From contig NC_092570.1 of the NCBI RefSeq assembly GCF_037975245.1, positions 5,709,001 through 5,773,000 on the forward strand: a stretch of 64,000 bases of DNA, written 5' to 3'. Below the pieces are notes generated by a model. The model worked only from the letters and a program-made list of their open reading frames with translations. It did not search any database and was not told the origin of the DNA. Source of the stretch: Apostichopus japonicus (lineage: Eukaryota > Echinodermata > Holothuroidea > Aspidochirotida > Stichopodidae). Of the stretch, positions 61,401 through 64,000 are shown in pieces; the first letter of the stretch is position 1, and each line of letters opens with the position of its first letter. Made by a program: the position numbers and the translations under genes.

Positions 61401-63425
61401 CTGTGGGGCACAACGAAGGATTGATCGCAAAATTGACACTTTTCAAAGGAGACTACTTTGTAATATTCTCAACATTAGCCGGACCAATAACAGTTGGTTA
61501 TCAAACGATGAGCTCTACAATGAAACCAACCAAACACCTTGGTCATCCATAGTCGCACATAGAAACTTAAGATTTTTCGGTCATGTAGCAATACTCCAGG
61601 AGGACGCTCCAGCAAAGGTTGCTTTAAGAGAAGCATTGAGACATACTGCTAAACCAGTAGGAAGGCCCGTGACTACCTTGCTTGGAAAAATAAAGTCATA
61701 ATTTAAGGACGTTAACATTAACAATTTTGAGGAAGCAATAAACCTTGCGCAAGATCGTGATACGTGGCGGAGGTTAATCACTGAGCATGTCGCATTAAGA
61801 AATAAAAAAATACACATGTCTTGTTTCTTACAATGCAAAGTAAAAATGAGACCCTAACATGAACCAATTTGCATGTATGTTAGCAATATACTCTTTACAC
61901 CAATATCAAAGCGATAAATGGCAGATATATTCAATTACGTGAGAAAACAAGAGGCAGCATAAGAAAGATGGGACACTTACAGCAGGTCAATTCGAATGGC
62001 TCTTCTCCTGCCGTACAATTAACCAATGGCATACCCTGCATGGACTGCTCCGGAACCAATTCAGCTCTGAATCCGTTAGCGAGCTCAATGATCGGGTTGG
62101 AGGGCCCAAAGAAGGCAGACACGGACAGGTTGAGGGCGCTTTCAAAAGTATCCAGTGTAGAGTTGCTGGAGCAATGAAAATAAGTGTAGAAAATTGATGT
62201 ATTATGATGAAAATTTTCTATAAATAAATTGTTTTATTCACATTCAGGGATTAGAATGGGGTAAAATAAAAATCACGGAACTTTGCAAAAAATTGCGGTA
62301 CAGGCTCCAGTTTGTGTATGCTACAGTGTGTTAGGATAATAGTTTTTGTCCCAGAGGTAGAAAAGAAATCACGGAAATTCCGCGAATTCGCGGAAAAAGC
62401 TCATGCCTGCACATTAAGAAAAAAGTCTTTGCATCACTTTATACTGACACCAAAAGTCCAGTGCCATGCACAAAGGGTATCGTTCAGTCCAGGTAATTTT
62501 TTTATACATTCCATCGAGAAAGAATTTGATCACTCCACCTTGAAGCCCTGGAATACCCATCCATGAAGGTCTGTCCTGGGTGTAAACCGAGTACAGTCAA
62601 GGGAAAGTTACCAGTTACCAGTTCACTACCAAAGTGAAGAATAAGTACAAGACTATATAACGTGTTATCCATTCTGCCAGGGCAAAAGAGACTGATGCCT
62701 AGAATGAGATTCGAAACCCAGATGGCCCCCAGGATTACGAGTCTTATGCTCTGCCAACTGAGCTAACCAGCCACTTGTGGGTTTGGTAATCCCTGTATAA
62801 CCATTTCTTTACAGGTGGGTGTCAGTTAGATTGTCATGGTTACTTGGATACCATGGAATCTGGGATCATACCCCAGCTTTCATACCAGGCAACAATGAGA
62901 GGCCAAAAAATAACAAAGGAAGCATGTTAAAAAAAAAAAAAATTCTTTCAGCTCCAAAATAGCTCCATCACCGCTAAAACCATGACAAATTTGAAAAAAG
63001 AATTGTAAACATTTCTAACATTTGAGACTGCAAAAAAACAATTGTCATGCATTCCTACCACATTTTGTCTTATTCCGGAAGAACTGACCGATACCCGTGT
63101 GTTAAAGCTAGGTCATCATGGCCACCGTAAATTAAAAGTGTCATTTTTTTGGTAGAGACAAAATATAATTAAAAATTAACATGGTATGATGGATGCATAG
63201 TGGTCCAAGAAATAAATTTAATTTGTCTCTTTCTTTAGTAAAGCTCTAAAGTCATCTTTAAATTATTATTTTATTTCTTTCTGACCTGAACGCATGAATG
63301 ACAAAGGTGATATTGGCTTGGTTGCCAGTAACGTCTGCCGCCCTCTTCTTTCGTGTTTCTTCACCGCATTCTACTTGCAGGCTGTCCATCTTGCAGAACA
63401 TGCCTGAATCTTGATTGCAGTATTC
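52301..63425 (-). CDS. Single-pass membrane protein with two ephrin-receptor-like (GCC2/GCC3) cysteine modules, 3' eight exons; 5' end outside window
   Basis: Transcription-order exons: 63425-63286, 62165-61981, 60572-60411, 59996-59835, 58508-58395, 57512-57266, 53532-53459, 52401-52301. Together they give 1185 nt, 394 codons plus TGA, with all junction phases matching. Window residues: 1-108, extracellular, with Cys, an RKKR furin-like site and N-glycosylation sequons (NIT, NST, NLS, NCT). 109-216, two modules of the pattern C-x-P-G-x-(Y/F)...C-x-x-C-P...C-x-x-C. Then a Thr-rich linker, a Lys/Glu/Pro-rich stalk, a transmembrane helix at about 311-334, and a tail beginning RKRQW, with YETP and NPAF. 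The modules are of the type found in SVEP1, SCUBE and Eph receptors. A membrane anchor with a short tail points to a cell-surface receptor or adhesion protein rather than to secreted SCUBE or SVEP1. Ligand and ortholog are unknown; exons upstream lie beyond 64,000. Confidence 0.8.
52448..52789. mobile_element. Nonautonomous hAT-type MITE
   Basis: 342 bp. Left end CAATTGCGTAGGAACC and reverse complement of right end CAGTGGCGTAGGAAGG form imperfect terminal inverted repeats; CAGTGGCGTA is a common hAT terminus. An 8-bp target duplication CATCAAGG flanks it (52440-52447 and 52790-52797), the expected hAT length. Internal sequence is poly-G/C-rich at both ends with no coding capacity. It lies in the last intron of the membrane protein gene, 46 bp from the last exon. 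Confidence 0.8.
52890..53391. repeat. Tandem repeat, four copies of about 120 bp, in the last intron
   Basis: Four successive units carry 'gatacgtcgtacaaaatatg', 'aaattaatttgcacggtg' and 'taccttccgtccatcc', the last three nearly identical and the first (from about 52890) more diverged. The array stops about 70 bp from the juxtamembrane exon donor. No similarity to neighbouring exons seen. Confidence 0.85.
53459..53532 (-). CDS. Juxtamembrane cytoplasmic exon of the membrane protein gene
   Basis: 74 nt, acceptor tttattag, donor g|gtaagtg. Too short for ORF detection; found by phase matching. Encodes KRQWAGHRRLYHSEQPFGGN and EFEN, a basic then polar juxtamembrane segment. Frame agrees with both neighbouring exons, and the other two frames would break the reading frame. 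Confidence 0.7.
54320..56730 (-). repeat. Intronic array, possibly decayed copies of the transmembrane exon
   Basis: Units with 'gatttagacaatcgggg', 'acatggagatacggatcagc' and 'ggctgctaca' occur at about 54320-54440, 54450-54560, 56035-56190, 56260-56470 and 56500-56730. In the right part the period is about 240 bp. On the minus strand each contains GCAGCC...CTTG..GAT and ends (g)tcta(t/a)atcaacaagtaa, which lines up with GCAGCCCTTCTTGGATTCC ... cctatatcagcaggtaaa at the end of the transmembrane exon. Flanking 'ttgataactatcaaagctttt' also matches intron sequence next to that exon (57223-57250). Derivation from the exon is likely but weaker than for the cysteine-module array. The stretch 54560-56035 between holds only smaller duplications. 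Confidence 0.5.
57164..57218 (+). repeat. 'GAAGAAG-stem-CGAAACGTCAG' hairpin repeat end
   Basis: A perfect 5-bp hairpin GATCC-tgcta-GGATC (57176-57190) sits between tttgaaga and gaaacgtcagacc, followed by acatacttttacact. I recall this block from the 3' ends of dispersed retroelements in several invertebrates. It precedes the transmembrane exon by about 50 bp, in the intron, on the opposite strand. Confidence 0.55.
57266..57512 (-). CDS. Stalk and transmembrane exon of the membrane protein gene
   Basis: 247 nt, acceptor aacttacag, donor ag|gtaaag. Encodes VVDMTTTTTK, a stalk dominated by Lys, Glu, Pro and Gln (about 45 residues), then KKVWMWLVIGVAALLGFLCL followed by LLLVAYIS, a clear transmembrane helix. 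The basic residues right after it (RKRQW from the next exon) act as a stop-transfer signal and place the C-terminus in the cytosol. Confidence 0.85.
58395..58508 (-). CDS. Thr-rich linker exon of the membrane protein gene
   Basis: 114 nt, phase 1-1, donor g|gttggt. Encodes (L)EPDIPMTTGIDTTTLSTTT and further Thr/Ala repeats, ending SSKEITNS. A likely O-glycosylated linker. Two AG acceptors six bases apart (exon start 58508 or 58502) keep the same frame, differing by two residues; the upstream one is nearer the pyrimidine tract. Confidence 0.7.
58991..59502 (-). pseudogene. Four tandem decayed copies of the second cysteine-module exon
   Basis: Copies at about 58991-59094, 59126-59240, 59271-59375 and 59411-59502, period roughly 135-145 bp. 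Read on the minus strand, the copy at 59126-59240 gives PNTYQPSLGSLGCLF, stop, PERM..., lining up with PENMYQPSPGSLGCLP of the functional exon. It carries two in-frame stops and has lost cysteines. Homology continues to the exon end: copies 2 and 3 keep agag|gtgaatg and copy 4 keeps agaa|gtgaatg, so a GT donor survives. Copy 1 has lost it. These look like degenerating tandem exon duplications that later behaved as a minisatellite. Confidence 0.75.
59503..59775 (+). mobile_element. LINE 3' fragment (CR1/L2-like reverse transcriptase C-terminus and tail)
   Basis: Read on the plus strand: RSSNQLLLHVPKWKLK, one stop, SGQRSFSNAAPTLWNSLPL, then FKNRLKTHLFLTAFPEH and stop. W-N-S-L-P...LKTHLF is the well-known C-terminal signature of many CR1/L2-like ORF2 proteins. 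It is followed by a TTA-rich tail. 5'-truncated, inactive, antisense to the host gene. Confidence 0.8.
59835..59996 (-). CDS. Second ephrin-receptor-like cysteine module exon
   Basis: 162 nt, phase 1-1, acceptor tttaatttcag, donor g|gtcagtg. Encodes QCQPGEYSHTGLQHCLLCP, MYQPSPGSLGCLPCPEGTF and SYASSCR, six Cys in the same spacing as the preceding module. Decayed copies of this exon lie in the following intron (58991-59502). Confidence 0.85.
60411..60572 (-). CDS. First ephrin-receptor-like cysteine module exon
   Basis: 162 nt, phase 1-1, acceptor gtccatag, donor c|gtgagt. Encodes SCPPGTFFRMRLQRCIPCP, GHYQDMMGQTSCKMC and DGSSTAATG...YCR: the full GCC2/GCC3 pattern with six Cys. Exactly the same length and phase as the next exon, as expected for a module that spreads by exon duplication. 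Confidence 0.85.
61225..61860 (+). mobile_element. LINE fragment (RTE-type reverse transcriptase C-terminal part), frameshifted
   Basis: Plus-strand pieces: YVGSLLETEEDINRRIG, IFKSKNISRNIKLRIFEALL, a stop and frame change near 61425, then KIDTFQRRLLCNILNI, FFGHVAILQEDAPAKVALRE, KPVGRPVTTLLGKIKS, stop, LAQDRDTWRRLI. This is the typical C-terminal region of endonuclease/reverse-transcriptase retroposon proteins. It lies antisense in an intron, 5'-truncated, with at least two stops. Confidence 0.8.
61981..62165 (-). CDS. Membrane protein gene, ectodomain exon
   Basis: 185 nt, acceptor cattgctccag, donor gtaagt. About 61 residues continuing the ectodomain: NSTLDTFESALNLSV, then FFGPSNPIIELANGF, and an NCT sequon with two Cys near the end (VNCTAGEE, ELTC). 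It leads directly into the first cysteine module. No domain recognised for the FVIHAF...ELTC segment; it behaves as a conserved spacer before the module. Confidence 0.75.
62595..62772 (-). mobile_element. tRNA-derived SINE or tRNA pseudogene (Thr-CGU-like head)
   Basis: The minus strand starts GGCTGGTTAGCTCAGTTGGC, a good A box with D-arm, then an anticodon-loop-like CTCGTAA (anticodon CGU, Thr) and a degenerate B box GTTTCGAATCT. The T-arm and parts of the anticodon stem do not pair well, so it is unlikely to be a working tRNA. The sequence beyond the tRNA part (toward lower coordinates) is a unique body, as in a SINE; its end is estimated. Confidence 0.55.
63286..63425 (-). CDS. Membrane protein gene, most upstream exon in window (furin-like site)
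   Basis: 140 nt, acceptor ttaatacag, donor ag|gtcaga; enters in phase 0 and leaves in phase 2. It encodes 46 residues with three Cys (EYCNQDSGMFC, then VECGEE), a basic RKKR motif that could be cut by furin-type proteases, then NQANITFVIHAF with an N-glycosylation sequon. It joins in frame to the next exon. Confidence 0.75.
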
Positions 63426-64000
63426 CTGTATTAATTGACATAATAAAAAATAAAAAATTAATCAAAAATAATGATTGCAATATTTATCCAGACTGATGTA
63501 GCCAACCCTAGTCCTGAATTACAAGACTTTATTTTAGTCATGCCAGAATCTTGATTGCAGTTTTACCATTACCATGACATCAAAATGATTTTGCAACCTT
63601 TATACTGACTGATGAAAGTGAGTTCTAGCTTTAATAGAAACAAAAAAGGTTAAAACATTTGTACTTCTCCTTTAATCACATCGACATCGTTTTACGCCTC
63701 AAATGTTGAATTAGAATGCAGACTGCTGCCTTTAAGTGTGTGAGACAGTCAATATAGCACTACCAACTTAGAGGCATTGAAGACTCGCCCCAAGCCGCGT
63801 GCTGCGCTCTGAAAAAGTTAACTTCCGTTGCTTGCAAATGACGTTTTCTTCTTGTCGCTACAAAATGCAGACAGTAATGAAACGTGATACCTTGTTATCT
63901 TTTATCTACACCTGAGATGTTCATTGCTGCTATGTACACTGTGTTGTGGGTATTGACCGTAGCTGTATGTATTGACTGTACACTAGTGTCTAATTACCGA

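Noticed and set aside
61202-61838. Minus-strand open frames over the LINE fragment
   Set aside because: Shadow frames; the plus-strand reading matches reverse-transcriptase C-terminal motifs.

Overview
The window is eukaryotic, AT-rich DNA from an animal. It has short exons separated by long, repeat-filled introns and shows no operons, ribosome binding sites or other bacterial features. tRNA-headed SINEs, CR1/L2- and RTE-like LINE 3' ends, many small inverted-repeat transposons and the two gene families present suggest a marine invertebrate. An echinoderm or related deuterostome is plausible, but the sequence alone does not settle this.

Layout. 1-21,783: intergenic or 5' untranslated-intron DNA with no recognisable gene. 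It holds AT microsatellites, a duplicated repeat (6.3 and 7.8 kb), a satellite of about 24 copies of a ~70-bp monomer (14.4-16.1 kb) and degenerate MITEs. 21,784-42,938 (+ strand): one six-exon coding gene, 477 codons, open and phase-consistent throughout. It encodes a secreted, very acidic precursor with a signal peptide, an RKR processing site just behind it, and a ten-cysteine C-terminal domain with the phospholipase A2-like motif CNRHQLCYFC. I read it as a relative of the insect prohormone-4 / PLA2-like secreted precursors. Its introns carry a large tetranucleotide array next to exon 3, a 768-bp TIR element with a 10-bp target duplication, and a 4.7-kb CACTG-ended transposon containing a long foldback.

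42,939-52,300: intergenic space between two convergent genes, with one LINE 3' fragment and a perfect 12-bp hairpin. 52,301-63,425 and beyond the right edge (- strand): the 3' part (eight exons, 394 codons including the C-terminus) of a single-pass membrane protein. It has a furin-like site, N-glycosylation sites, two ephrin-receptor-like cysteine modules (GCC2/GCC3 type, each on a 162-bp phase 1-1 exon), a Thr- and Lys-rich stalk, a transmembrane helix and a 57-residue cytoplasmic tail with YETP and NPAF motifs. Its start lies outside the window.

The most interesting observation is in this second gene. The intron after the second cysteine-module exon contains four decayed tandem copies of that exon, some keeping a GT donor. 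A second array in the intron after the transmembrane exon may be derived in the same way. The locus therefore records repeated gain and loss of exons. The two genes have no obvious functional link; they are simply neighbours.
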